The notes under the pieces were generated by a model that worked only from the letters and a program-made list of their open reading frames with translations, ran no database searches and was not told the DNA's origin. The translations under genes were made by a program, and so were the position numbers. From contig JANFAH010000108.1 of NCBI GenBank assembly GCA_024663395.1, positions 1 through 64,000 of the forward strand: 64,000 nt of DNA, given 5' to 3'. Every line of letters begins with the position of its first letter. Position 1 is the first letter of the stretch. This DNA is from Pisolithus tinctorius (lineage: Eukaryota; Basidiomycota; Agaricomycetes; Boletales; Pisolithaceae). Shown piece by piece: positions 1-11,500 of the stretch.

Positions 1-1264
1 AAGGGAGACCTACCTCAACGAATGCATAGTTCTTCTCGTAGTTGCACTGCACTGCAAGTACTGGTTTGCCGGGGCCGCCTGTACCGATACTCATTTCGAT
101 CATCTTACTGTTGAAGAAGTCGGCTAAATTTTGTTCGTTGACCTCTGGTGTGATGCTGCCAATGTAAAGACGACGAGACTGCCTAGACAAGTTAGGGTTG
201 CTGCCGATGCCCATTCCAAAGGTTTGGACTGGAATCGGGGGAGGTAAACCTGGGATACCAAGAATGGGTGGAACCTGGGTACGGTTAGCACCAGGAAGAT
301 TGAAGAGACCTGGGGAGGCAGTTCAGTGGCTGGTAGAAGTCGACCGGAGAAGACAAACTAACCTGTTTGTTTTGCCTGCATGGCGGAATATTGTTCATAT
401 CCGGGAGCATGAACGTCCCACCCTGAAGCCTTGCGTCTGCGCTGAGACAATGGAATGGATCCTTCTGGGGTAGGAGATCTCCTTTCGGGGGAACCGGCGT
501 CTTTTTTACCTCGTCCGCGACGAGGGGGTGAACCCTCTTCGCGTGGACGACGATGGCCGCCACGATCTTCATCGCGTCTGTAATTGGGACGTCTATCGTC
601 ATCTCGCCTGTGATCGTCGAATTCCCTTTCACCACGGCCACCAAAATCTCGGCGCCTGTCGTCCCGCCTGGAGGAGTACCTGTCTCTCTCTCCCCTCTCC
701 CTTTCTCTATGTCCATGATCCCTCTCTCTGTCTCGCTCTCTGTCTCTATCACCACGATCCCTGTCTCTGTGGCCATGGCTGTACTCTCTTTCTCTATCAC
801 GATGACCGTCCTCGCCATGCCTGCCCCGACGGTCCCGGTCGTCTCGGTGTGAACGTTCTAGAAAAAAAAAAAGTATATCTGTGGTGAGCGAGTCTGCGTC
901 ATAAGTAGTGCTGGGTGGACTGGATTCAGCAGAGTCGGGCTGTGCGGAAGATGTGTGTGAGGGACATGGTGGCACGTCCCACGAGGCTAGCTAGCTAGAT
1001 GAAAAACATGGTAAAGCGTAGCAGTGCGACAAAGAGCAACGATGCACCAGCATGAGTATGCCGCCTGATCCATGGAAACAATGAAAAGAAAGAGAGGAGA
1101 CGGAGAAAAAAAATGTGTAAAATAAAATGACGGCCACAAAAAAAAGGTCGCAAGTACCTCCGTCGACTCTTTTCGAGTACAAGCCAACTTTGACTGCCTC
1201 TGTGAACCCGAGTACGCGGTGTCCATAAAAACTGGATCGACTTACCTCCTACGTCTGCCATCAT
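1..1264 (-). CDS. U2AF2: U2AF large subunit (U2AF65-like splicing factor), 5' part
   Basis: Binds the polypyrimidine tract at 3' splice sites and recruits U2 snRNP, in the nucleus. Seen: an ATG pair at 1264-1259, a short first exon (MADVG) ending at a GTAAGT donor at 1245, an RS-domain exon (363-857) dense in RD/RE/RS dipeptides, and then [12 protein letters not shown], which matches the U2AF ligand motif whose Trp docks on the small subunit. The next exon (14-309) carries the proline-rich linker and the start of RRM1 ([12 protein letters not shown], later [14 protein letters not shown]). A donor at 13 sends the rest, including RRM2 and the UHM, off the left edge. Exon 1 can splice directly to the exon at 857 in frame. 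An optional 48-nt exon near 1147-1194 also keeps frame, so alternative splicing is possible. Head-to-head with FIS1. Family identity is strong; the exact first intron is inferred. Confidence 0.9.
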
Positions 1265-1418
1265 CGTCGTTCGTCGTTGGTGGGGTTGGTGGTTGCTTGG
1301 AAGCCAGTCAGACGCCCGCCCCCGGAGTTGCAAACACAAACTCCCGGGAGACCCCTGGCACTGCCTGCTATTAGCCCCTCCAGGAACCCGCAGTACTTCT
1401 CCTTCCGAACACTACACC
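1265..1418. promoter_or_regulatory. Shared intergenic promoter, U2AF2 / FIS1
   Basis: Only 154 bases separate the start codons of the minus-strand U2AF2 gene and the plus-strand FIS1 gene, so both 5' UTRs and core promoters must lie here or overlap the coding starts. No TATA box is obvious. The stretch is GC-rich with a CCCGCCCCC-like run. That it works as a bidirectional promoter is inferred from the geometry alone. Confidence 0.6.
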
Positions 1419-2138
1419 ATGGCCACAGATCTTCCCTACGCAGCAGACGCGCAAGTCTCGCTCTCGTACGACGAGCTAGAGGTTTGTATCACCCCGTTGC
1501 ACACTGCCCCTTTCAGAGCTGACGTGGCGGCTGGTACTCCTGACCAGGTGCTCAGATCGCAATACCGGAAGGAACTCGCTCAGTCCCACGTCACCGTACA
1601 GACCAAATTCAACTATGCATGGGGTCTGGTCAAGAGCCCCGTTCACGACCACCAAGTAGAGGGTGTGCGGTTGTTACAAGGTAACTTGTTTTCGTCGAGA
1701 AAAAAAAAGGAGCCGGCGGGTCGCTTACCTCAGTGTGTGTAGACATCTACAGGACAGAGGCGGGACGGCGCCGAGAATGTTTGTACTACATCGCACTTGG
1801 ATACTACAAGATGGGGAACTATGAAGATGCGAAGAGTTTCAATGGTCAGCGCTTCTCCATCCCTCTTCCACGGAGATTTGACGCCCACCTCCCTCGTCTG
1901 CAGATCTATTATTGGGGAAGGAGCCCCAAAATCTCCAAGCCCAGAGTCTCTCCGCTCTGATCGACCAGGCTGTTACCAGAGGTGCGTTATCACCGTTACC
2001 GTCTGCGTCTGGCACGACTGGCTAATGGAGCTATCTTTTTCCGAAGAGGGATACGTGGGCATGGCTCTCACAGGGGGTGTCGTGGCACTGGGGACGCTTC
2101 TCCTAGCGGGAATTATACGGCGAGCCACTCGTAAATGA
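1419..2138 (+). CDS. FIS1: Mitochondrial fission protein Fis1
   Basis: Tail-anchored outer mitochondrial and peroxisomal membrane adaptor for dynamin-driven fission. Five exons join in frame: 1419-1481, 1548-1680, 1743-1844, 1904-1981, 2047-2138, giving 155 residues, the usual Fis1 length. Seen: an N-terminal arm, then [30 protein letters not shown] and [40 protein letters not shown], which are the two TPR-like helical repeats. After these come a third helix block ([19 protein letters not shown]) and a C-terminal hydrophobic segment ([20 protein letters not shown]) ending in the basic tail RRATRK, the classic tail anchor. Introns are 53-66 nt. The start is the first ATG in the family-conserved frame ([12 protein letters not shown]). 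It shares its upstream region with U2AF2. Very sure. Confidence 0.95.
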
Positions 2139-3573
2139 TGCGAAACTATCGTGCTGACGTTCTCTTCGTATTTCTTACTCCCATGCAATCTGTACCACTC
2201 TACACACTCCTCTCCATGGTTTTATTCGTATCCTTTTCGTACCCCTTGATTTATCTTATAATGATTCTGAATCGTATCTCTATGATGTTGATGAACGGCC
2301 TCGATCACTGTGACTTGATTAAACGAGTAGGCGATCTCCTTGATATGTTTTTTGGGATCCTGTCACGCTCTGTCCTTGGAATACAAAACACGAATAGTAA
2401 TTTTCAGCAATATTCCCCTAGGTCAAATCCCGACTATTGAGAGCGGAAGCAGAAAGGAGTGTGTGGCTGAGTGCGCATGTGAAGGTGAGACGATCGATGT
2501 AGGTGCTCAGTCAGCCGTGCAGGTCAGATCCCGTCTCGTGATGAAGTACTTAATGGGCTATGTATTCCAAATTTGTTCCAGCAGAGATGCTGCAACAAAA
2601 GAAAGCGTAAGATTGGGAGTACATGGTCATAGGATCTTCTAGGTGAGGATATCATTTCACTTGCTTATCGTTACATAGACAACAATTTCTTTACAGACCT
2701 CCTTATTTGACAACTTTAACTCTTTCCGGGCCCAACTGCTACCAACTTGGGGAACAAGCTAGTTCACAGGGACACGTATCCATAGAGGGTTTGTTCCTCA
2801 CCTGAACCTTTGATCAGGCTTTCATTTGCGATAGTATGGCGTTGACTGAGGCCGCAGGGAGGGTCTCACGAAACTTGTTGACCTGTCACGATAGTTTTGT
2901 CAGTCCCTCGAATTCAGGTGAGCGCCAGCGCGCGCTAAGTCACATCAGACGGACGCACTTGCTGCTGGGTGACTGTATACTTTGCTCGGAGCGAAACCCA
3001 CTATGCCCGTGGACGGTGCACATTCCACGCTGGAAGCGGCGGATACCGTCCTTCCTTCAGCGCGGGAGAAATTGGATACCACGTCGTTTCGTCCAAAGCG
3101 GGAGGTAGCAGGGTGGAATCCCTAAAAGTCGCGAAATAGGTAACTTGAATGCTAGTTCTGTCCTTGCGCAGTACGACACAGATGCGTCTAACTTTCTTCC
3201 CATCCTGGGCAAAATGTTATGTCAACTTCGTTCAAGCGTCATTTCTGCTTACCTTTGTAATGTGAAGGTTGTCGAGTTCATATCAGCAAGATCTAACTTG
3301 CTGACGAGGATTTCCGCGTGCATGATATCACCGGGCATCAAAGAGCTCCAAACATTGCTTGCACTTCTGCATTGACACTGACACTGACACTGGAGGCAAA
3401 GGTAGGAGTAGCTCCGTGGCCCTTATCTTGCCGCCCGATACCATCCATTGCCACCCAACGCCGAATCACGGGAATCACAATACCCTGATACGAAGTGAGA
3501 GTCTGTATCGGGATGCGGATAATAAAAGACGGGGTGTTTCAATCACGAAAACTGCCACGAGGTTCAAAATGGT
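2139..3573. other. No recognisable gene (FIS1 3' flank to kinase remnant)
   Basis: About 1.4 kb holding the FIS1 3' flank and then sequence with normal CpG content. Short open frames exist on both strands but none has a recognisable motif, splice-linked extension or codon pattern. No repeat shared with the rest of the window was noticed. Confidence 0.5.
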
Positions 3574-4899
3574 TCAATCCCTTTCTACTTCTTCAATCAG
3601 CGGGGTGGTGCTATCGAGCGGCAAGGTCACATCTTTGTCTCGCTCCCCTCTGCGGTCCCAGATGTCAACATCAGTCCCGTAGTAGCTGTCCTCCTCGAGA
3701 TCATCGTCACAATCGCCGTCCATATCCTCATCAGGCGCTGAGACTATGGGTTCATCTGGAATGGGGTTGCTGGTTTGGGGGTAGCAAGGTGTCCAGTCGA
3801 GTGGACCATTGTCGAGAGAGAAGCCCGACCTGCCAGCCAGAATCGCAAACGAGCTCCTGAGTGCAACATGGTCGGGAAACTGATCGAATGTCAGGGAGCG
3901 GCTGTAAGTAAGCAGCTCGCCGAATTCGCTTAGAAAACAGGCAGAGAACTCTGGGCCTGAGCGAGCCGATTTCACGGCTCGGACGATTTCCTGTGAGCGC
4001 AATCGAGACTCCAAGCGTGGAGGAGGTTTCCAGGGAAAGTTTCCGCGGAGAAGGAAAAGAGCGATGAAGGCCAAAGATTCGATATCGTCGCGTGGAGAAA
4101 GATCTATAGCGTGATACATACGAGTTAGAAAGAACGACACTTCCACAAAGCACATGATGTACATCGACCTTGCCCATCATGAGAATTCAAACTTGCCCAG
4201 TGAAGAGATCCAACGATGTGTCGACGTTCCTTGAGTGGATCGTACTTACTACGAGCAGCCGATTGGTCACGGCAAAAAGGCTTGAAATACCAAAGTCAAT
4301 GAGTTTGATCGTCGATGGATCATCAAGTGCGCAAAGAAAGTTCTCGGGTTTGATGTCGCGATACACAATGCCGAGAGAATGGATGTGCTGTAACGCTGCG
4401 AGCTACGCACGTTGCGCCGTTCAGTATACGTGGCATGAATCAAGCGGGGAGCGAGATTCAACGCACCGCTTGATCCACGACGCGAATGACGCTCTGCACC
4501 TTTACACCAGCACCATCCTTCTGCAGCTGTGCGACGCTTGGTCCCAGAAGCTCCATAGACATGTACTCGAAATGCTCCAAATGACCGTATCCATACACGG
4601 TAGGGATAGCAGCTTCACCCTTCGGCAATTCAAGTAAACAGGCCTCGTGTCGAAGAGAGTGGGTCGTTTAACTGTCATGGAGACTCGTGATTTTTTGAGG
4701 GCCACGGTTTTAACAGACCCTTCTTCAGTTGCCCTATACACAATGCTCCGTTCATCGTTCAGGATGACCGATATCGATGAGTGATGTGAACCACGGGAAC
4801 GAACGTGGCCCTTGAGCTCACATAGGAACACTTTCCAAGCATTCCTTTGCCATAAGGCGCGAGTTTGTATCGCAGGGCACTAGCAAAGCGGAGCGTCAT
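3574..4899 (-). pseudogene. CK1-family Ser/Thr protein kinase remnant with two frameshifts
   Basis: Read on the minus strand this is a casein-kinase-1-type catalytic domain. It has a beta-3 lysine in VALKKSRVSMTVKRPTL, then EHFEYMSMELLGPS (hinge), [15 protein letters not shown] (catalytic loop, YRD instead of HRD), KLIDFGIS (DFG), [19 protein letters not shown] and LSPRDDIESLAFIALFLLRG (CK1 activation-segment and helix-F signatures). An acidic C-terminal tail ends at 3574. Two breaks are visible. Near 4650 the run CTCTCTTC appears to carry two extra bases between RPTL and RHEACLLLELP. Near 4283 one base seems missing just after DFGIS, because the homologous reading continues in the next frame. 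Introns near 4100-4165 and 4400-4460 look normal. Either a recent pseudogene or two sequencing errors. The N-terminal boundary is uncertain. Confidence 0.75.
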
Positions 4900-5891
4900 G
4901 GTAATTCGATGCAAGTGGTGCACTCGAAGCGAGTTCCAAGTCAGATAAGATAGTATGTCCCCTGTAGCGGTGCAAGCCCAGCTGACGAGTAGTTTGTTGA
5001 TTCATTTGGCTTGCCCTTGTAACTGCTTCATCGGTCATTCAATATTCAAGCTGATTCGACGGTGAGGATGCACACCTTCATTGAGAAACTGACAGTATGC
5101 CAGTGAGAATTCTGATTTGCGTCCTTGCTGCTATGCTGCAAGTCTCCTGAGATAAGTTTCTTGACAAAGTATCCCATCGTTGACTCCCTTCATCAGTCTC
5201 GTCATCATGATGCATTCTCGCTACCATTCCGTGATAAGTTCAATTCGTTGGCGGTGAGAATAGTGGCCCTTACGCACGATAGTACCAGTGCCACTGGATC
5301 AATGAAAAATAGGAGGCTGTAATCATCTAAGTATGATCATCGTAAACATTGGTTGCCTCTCCTTAGGTTATTTCCAGGTGTATATATGTCAGGCGTGAGA
5401 CCTTGGGTTTTGTCATGAGAACTCTCAAGAGCCAAGAGAAAGGCACGGGGGGCTGGTTTCAAAGGAGTATATCAGATTAAGTTTGAGTCTGACGGCGTGT
5501 TCTAAAGATGCAAGGCTATCTTTCGTCGACGATCTGTTGATTTATCTCATAACGGTCCTGAACCTCGGCTAGCAAGTGAACTTGGAAATCTGTCGTGTCT
5601 TGTAGGCGTTCTCCGTGATGACTTTTGTGTTGGCTCCGTCCTCGAGACGGGAAACGTGAATAGTAACATTAATTTATGCAACAGTCTCTGAGTGGATGGG
5701 CCAAAGCAGTAGTCATCAGTATCACTAAGTGTGGTAAGAATGCGAACAAGTATGCAATGCAGCGATAGATACGTGCGGGGTGATGTAACAAAAAGATACA
5801 GAAACGCTGTTCCCGTGGTACAAATGTCCGTGAGTGCGACGTGGCAGTTGGGTATGTCGTGACTTGAAACGTTCCTCATCGTCAACATGCG
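4900..5891. other. No recognisable gene between kinase remnant and M50B-like gene
   Basis: About 1 kb upstream of the kinase remnant and downstream of the M50B-like gene. No open frame shows a family signature. A minus-strand frame running to 5725 is the read-through of the last M50B-like exon past its last intron and is not counted as coding. Confidence 0.5.
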
Positions 5892-7199
5892 TCATGTAGG
5901 CAGGAAAACAGCTTTGGATGTCGTCAGGTATAATGCAAAGGCCGATAGTCCCAGAGGTTTTCTTACCAGCTTGCGTGTTCATGTCACCGTCGGAGAGCTT
6001 GAAGGATACTATACCAAGTAACAGAAATGCAATACATATACCAATCTCGAAAATGATCCATACGCAAGCCCAAACTGGAGACGTCAGCAGGGAACGTAGA
6101 GACGTGCGTAATCGTCTTACAATGAGCAGGGAGACGTGGGAACATGATATGAAATTGGGTGCAATCTGAATCGTTGGCCTTGCGGAAGAACTTATCATCG
6201 GCAATATCCCCTGCGACACAAGTCACGAAAACCGATGCACAATGGCAGGGATCTGATCGTCTCACAGATCACGAAGAAAACGCTACAGAGTCGGGTTAGA
6301 TCGTAGCATAGAAAGTACGAGATCAGACTGACTTCATGACACCGACAAACAGGCAATACCATCGCAAAGCCTGGCTACATCGCAGGGCATAAAGTCTCAC
6401 GCTTTACTGTCTCGAGGAGACACGAGGACTTACGCATGCGCGATAAACCAGAACCCGACTAGAAGTCCTTCATAGAGCACCGTCAGTAGAATCGTCCTGT
6501 AAGCAGGTAAAGAATGCTGGTGCGCTATCGAAGAGCGTACAGGTAACGCACAGTTTATCACGAACGAGAACGAGGGGTGTCACCAAGCCGATTCCGAGGA
6601 CGAAACTGAGAATCTTGGCAACAAGTGTATCGAATCCGCCAAGGATGAAAACCCCACCGAAAATAGTCGAACCAATGTATCCGGCGGATAATATGACGGG
6701 TGGTTTACCACCTTCTATGAGAGTTGCGCCTCCCAAAAACGGGTCTATTGTCACAGAGAGGATGGTACCACCAGTGAGTATGGCCTAGCGCACACGGAGA
6801 ATGAACACCGCGTTGTTCAAAGGTTCGAGTGGGACATACGGCGATGATATGACATAGTTCGTGCCAACCAATGGTGAACAGTTTGAGAGGGTTGATGAGC
6901 GTTCGTGCGCCAGGGATATTCCATATCCCAAAAATAACGACGGCATAAACCACTGTCTAAGTTCCAGCAGTGCCATGTCAAAAATCCAATGTTGACTGTC
7001 CATCGAGTCAAACGTACAACATACAAAACGACCACCTGGAGTGAGCCCGGGTGGGGAGGCCACGCCCATGCATTTGAATTTAGCGCGCAATACTATGGTA
7101 TGAAAATGACTTAACACCGACCTGATCGTGTGTTGGGACAAGCGGCGGCGTTGTCGCCGGTGTTGGTAGTACGCCTGCTGGTGGACCTGATTCGGACAT
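5892..7199 (-). CDS. Peptidase M50B-like integral membrane protein
   Basis: Multi-pass membrane protein of the fungal M50B-like family, related to intramembrane zinc metalloproteases; substrate unknown. The start at 7199 gives MSESGPPAGVLPTPATTPP, a short soluble N-terminus. After an intron, VVYAVVIFGIWNIPG is a membrane segment, followed by LFTIGWHELCHIIA, which contains the HExxH zinc motif (HELCH). A clean intron splices to AILTGGTILSVTIDPFLGGATLIEGG, the family's conserved T-G-G...DP..GG block, then to several hydrophobic segments (SAGYIGSTIFGGVFILGGF; VWACVWIIFEIGICIAFLLLGI). The last exon ends GDMNTQAAVFLPT at 5892 after an intron with a GTAAGA donor. Divergent from histone H2A with 384 bp between starts. 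Several middle splice sites are inferred and not proved. Family call is firm, catalytic activity is not shown. Confidence 0.82.
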
Positions 7200-7583
7200 G
7201 GATCGGCAGGTTGACCGCCGCTGAGCGGTTCAACTTTCAACGACGACGACGAGTTGAAACGGAGAAGACGGGGAAATGGCGGTGACTCTCACTTATTTCT
7301 TTATTTTCCTTTCTTTTTTTGCGAACCCCTCGTGCTCACCTCAAGGCCTCCGTTCAACTCGACTTGCCCTGGAATGGAACAGTATCGGATGCAGACTCCG
7401 ACGTGGGAAAAAGAATCCTATTCGGGCCGGCGTGTCAGCCAGTCACGTGAGAAACGCGTTGAGTGTGGTTTTCCTTTTGAACTCCGATCCGCGGTGGACC
7501 AATAAATACCTGGTCGCGCTGGGCGCGTCGAGGCATCGGTCTCTTCACTCTCAACCACTACCACCTCGCCGCACTCTGAAAAT
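7200..7583. promoter_or_regulatory. Divergent promoter region of M50B-like gene and histone H2A
   Basis: Seen upstream of H2A: a palindromic CACGTG at 7444-7449, an ACGCGT at 7454-7459 (the MluI cell-cycle box bound by MBF in ascomycete yeasts), a CCAAT at 7499-7503 and an A/T-rich AATAAATA at 7501-7508 that could be the TATA element. The order and spacing fit an S-phase histone promoter. Transfer of the yeast MBF logic to this fungus is inference. Confidence 0.5.
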
Positions 7584-8270
7584 ATGGTACGAACGCCGTC
7601 CTTATGCCTATTACACTCTGTTGACCTGGTTTAAAACAGTCCGGAAAGGGAAAAGCGTGAGTTGGAACTCCCCCACAGCCTTGGAATGGTTCTGTGACCT
7701 CCTGCTCCAGTGGCAAGTCCTCTTCTGGCAAAACTGGTGGCGATGCCAAGACGCAGTCGAGATCCACCAAGGCTGGTCTCCAATTTCCAGTCGGTCGTAT
7801 CCACCGTCTCCTGAAAAAGGGCAACTACGCACAACGTGTCGGCGCGGGAGCACCCGGTAAGTCGGTGTAAGGGGCTGGGTCGGATGGGCGTAGCTCACCG
7901 GTATTGGACCAGTGTATCTGGCTGCTGTGTTGGAGTATCTTGCTGCTGAGATTCTCGAGTTGGCAGGTAATGCTGCGCGTGACAACAAGGTCCGTACCCT
8001 GCACTTGCACACCACCCTTCGGAGTCACTCTGACACCTTTTCCAGAAACAACGTATTGTCCCGCGTCATCTCCAACTAGCTATCCGGAATGACGAAGAGT
8101 GCGTCTCCACACTCTTGCACTGCTTCTCACGCTCACTTGTTCTCAGATTGAACAAACTACTCGGAGATGTCATTATTAGCCAGGGTGGTGTCGTTCCCTT
8201 TATCAACCCCGAACTCTTGCCTTCGAAGTCGAACAAGGGCAAAAAGGATGGTGCCTCGCAAGAGGTTTAG
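7584..8270 (+). CDS. HTA: Histone H2A (canonical class, SQE-type tail)
   Basis: Core histone pairing with H2B in the nucleosome. Six exons join in frame: 7584-7586, 7640-7656, 7711-7856, 7913-7989, 8046-8098, 8147-8270, giving 139 residues. Seen: N-tail [36 protein letters not shown], the acidic patch/alpha-2 block ([26 protein letters not shown]), [22 protein letters not shown], and a tail ending KKDGASQEV. The final SQEV is the fungal H2A C-terminal motif phosphorylated at DNA breaks. [12 protein letters not shown] marks it as canonical H2A and not H2A.Z. The first exon is only the ATG, directly followed by a GTACGA donor. This is unusual but gives a perfect join to SGKGK. Convergent with the RhoGAP gene. 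No H2B partner is seen next to it. Confidence 0.93.
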
Positions 8271-8508
8271 ATTCCCGTTGTGTTTTGGCTTTGTATTTGC
8301 ACTGTACTTCATTCTGGTAATCTACGGTATACTTCATGTAACGGCTATGTTCTCGTCAGGGTGGAAAGATACATTTTCATCATACGAGGGTGAACATACT
8401 GAACTTGAGTTTTCGATATAGCAAACATACGCATGAATCAGTGTCGTACTTACATAAGTACAGTGGAAATTGTCCAAGAAAGCATTCAGACCTGCCCCAT
8501 CAAAGTGG

Positions 8509-11500
8509 TTACTTGTTCACCACCTCGTCCTCTGCATCACTTGCCATCGTTCTCCTTGAAAGCCCTCCACGTCCACCCACACCACGACCCTGTACACCGC
8601 TCCCACCAAACATCGACGAAGGTCTCGATCCAGAACCAATTCCCGACATCCTCTTGAGTCCCGGTGACGACGACCGGGGTGGTGGCGAAGTAGCCCCTGT
8701 CCGATTAAGATTCGCGACTATACTGCTAACGCTCCCTCCACCTGGGGCCCTGGGACCACGAGAGATTCGAGGCCCGCGCATGGCAGTAGTCTGTCCCGAC
8801 GTGTGTCTCGACAAACCTGAACGACCGGGATTGAGTGATTGATCGTCTGCTACCGCACCCGCACCACTCCCTGTTGATGGCGAGGGAGAACGAGCGGGAG
8901 AGGAGTTCCCAGATCGGACTGCTGATTGACGCCTCAGAGCTTTAATTGGATTCTGTGGTGTCGCAGGTGTCACCGCAACGGCTGGAGAGACGGGTTTGTC
9001 GTCCGCGATGGGAAGCGTTGTCCTTGGCGGCGATGGGGGAGGCGATACGAACGAGGGCTTAGTATAGGGACTATCGTCGAGTTCTGGAGGGGGTTCTTTG
9101 AATGATGGGCGGGGAGGTAGATCATCTAGTTCTGGAGGGGGCTCTTTGAAAGTCGGACGAGGTGGCGCGCTTGGATCTTCTGCGGCCGTTGGTGGAGGAT
9201 CACTCTCGTGCTCAGGTTCCAATTCCGGAGCAACATCCTCCACCTCCGTCTCTGTGTCAGGGACCGTTTCTGGCTCAAAGGACTCCGGCTCTGCGGTGAC
9301 CCGAGCCGGAGGGCCACCCGGTCCAACCGCACTCACTACTGCTGCTGGAGAAGTGGTAGTAGTAGCCGCAGCCTTCTGCGCCGCAAGCTCCTGTGCCGCA
9401 AGAATTTCCCGCGATGGACTCCCCACCGAAAGCTTGCCCCTACTCATCCGCATATCCACGGGAGCAGTGCGTTTCCTAACGGGCACGCGCCGCTCCGATT
9501 CGCGTTTCTTTCGTTCGATCGTCGGAGGGAGGATAGAATCGTAGTTCTTGAGAAGGTCAATAAGGAACACTACGACGGAGGTCAAGCGTCATTGACGTTA
9601 ATGATATTAGTGTGAGGGACATACATGTTGGGTGACGATCTTGAATGGAAAGTTCTGTCTCGACTTTGGGTCGAATAATCGCTGTGCGCAGTGGTTAGGA
9701 GGAACAAAAGGAAATCCAAATGGCGGACGTCAGAACACTCACTTCTGCCAACCGACAACGCTAACTTCGCAATGTACATATCATCATCCTCTTCTGTACT
9801 CGTCGTGTCGATGAGTCTACATGTACGAAAAGAATGCGGTAAGCACGCCGCAAACGACGATGGTTCCATTATACGAGATATGCACTCACTTGCGCAAATG
9901 TGTGACTATGGTATCGAGGACGAAGAGGCTGACTTTCGGAACGCGCAGCAAAGCAGCTTGTAAATCCTGTACATGGTGCTGTTCCGATGTCTCGTCGTCG
10001 ACTTTGGTGGACCCAACTATCGATCACATCCCAATCACGGTCAGCACCTCACACATACGGAACGAGGCAGACATACCAGTCGGATACAACTTCCTAATTT
10101 CGTCCCAGCCCTCCCATAACATTAGAGGCGGATCGAGTTCAAGCGCCCAGAGCTTCACACATCCCGCCAGAATAGGTGCGTCGAATCTAGAAAGCATCTC
10201 TTGTGAGAAAGGTTGATCTGGCGGAACGGCATTCAAGCTTTCGCGAAGATGGTGGAGGGCGGGGAGTGGGACATCATATATCCATGATTTCCGTCTCTCT
10301 GCATGACATCATGTCAGTTCGTGAGTGAAGAGAGCAGGATCATGAAAGAAAGGACATACCGTCATCATCAGGGAGATTCCCGTATGCATATCTTAACGCA
10401 TCCAAAAGCGCAGTAAGTACAGGAGGAATATAATCTTTCTTCTCCTCGCCGGAAGTGAGCGCAGACCAGCCGCCTTCGGCCCACTTGCGTAGATCAATAC
10501 CGAAAACGACATCCGATTCATCATGTGCGACGGATTCGTACAATTTGGGAACAGGTCGGAATGGGCCCGTACGGTATCGTTCAATAAGCGCTGTCAAATC
10601 CGATTCGGGCTGGTAAGTCGTGATGAATGTCGCGGAACGCTCTAGAGTTGGTTCGAGAGCTTTAGGCAGATTGGCCAGCGTTCCTTGGTATTGGTGGAGA
10701 ACTATATGCGGTTCCGATGGAATGGATCAGTAAACATCGCATGTACGCAGGACTCAAAAGAAACACTGACCAGTTTTCACAGCCCTCAAACGTTCCGCCT
10801 CGCCTCTCTGAAGCGTCTTCAACACTTCCTCAATTCGCTCCTCCAAACCCAACCGTTGCCTATCCAACTTGCGCACCGCAACGCGATACATCTTGTCAGC
10901 CTCCTCCGCCTCCTGGCGTAACCTCACGTATGCAGGCTCGTTCTGAGAAGTTGCGTTCAAAGCCTTGGTCACAACGTTTACCAAATTATTGGACCGCTTT
11001 ATTATATTATCCGCGATCTGGCTTCGTTTCGGTGGGTTGACAGTCTCTGGAGCCTTGCCCTCCAGATCGAATGCCTTAAAAATAAATCATAAAATTCAAG
11101 CATTCATTTGGATCACAGGAGAGGACGAAGGCTTACCTTGGGTCTAAATTGATAATAACTATCATCCGCATGTTCGAATTCGTTGCCAAATTCTCCAACA
11201 CGACGCAGCAAGCCCTCACGCTCAGTTAACTCCTTCGCAGCGTCTTCCGCAATATCGAGGTTCCCTTCAAACGTAGGAACATTCTTGTTGAGCCATTCTA
11301 CAAACTCAGCACCGGTGAAGCAATCTGGGTATTCGCCGAGAAGGGGGAATCGCACGGGCCTAAGAGGCATTTCGGCCGCAGCTCGGGTGAGTAAAGTCGA
11401 TATAGCCGAAGGCGGGAATGAAACCCCGGCCATTATGATCGAGGCTGGGTTAGTTGAGGGCTGCGGTGGCAGTGATGTGTCCAGCTTGGCAGGTGGCAAC

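Noticed and set aside
285..852. Overlapping frames rich in charged or aliphatic residues near the left edge
   Set aside because: Shadows of the U2AF2 RS-domain exon, whose simple codon pattern leaves other frames open.
5725..5891. Extension of the M50B-like protein to 5725
   Set aside because: A GTAAGA...CCAAAG intron before 5905 gives a short last exon ending at 5892; the longer reading has no family resemblance.
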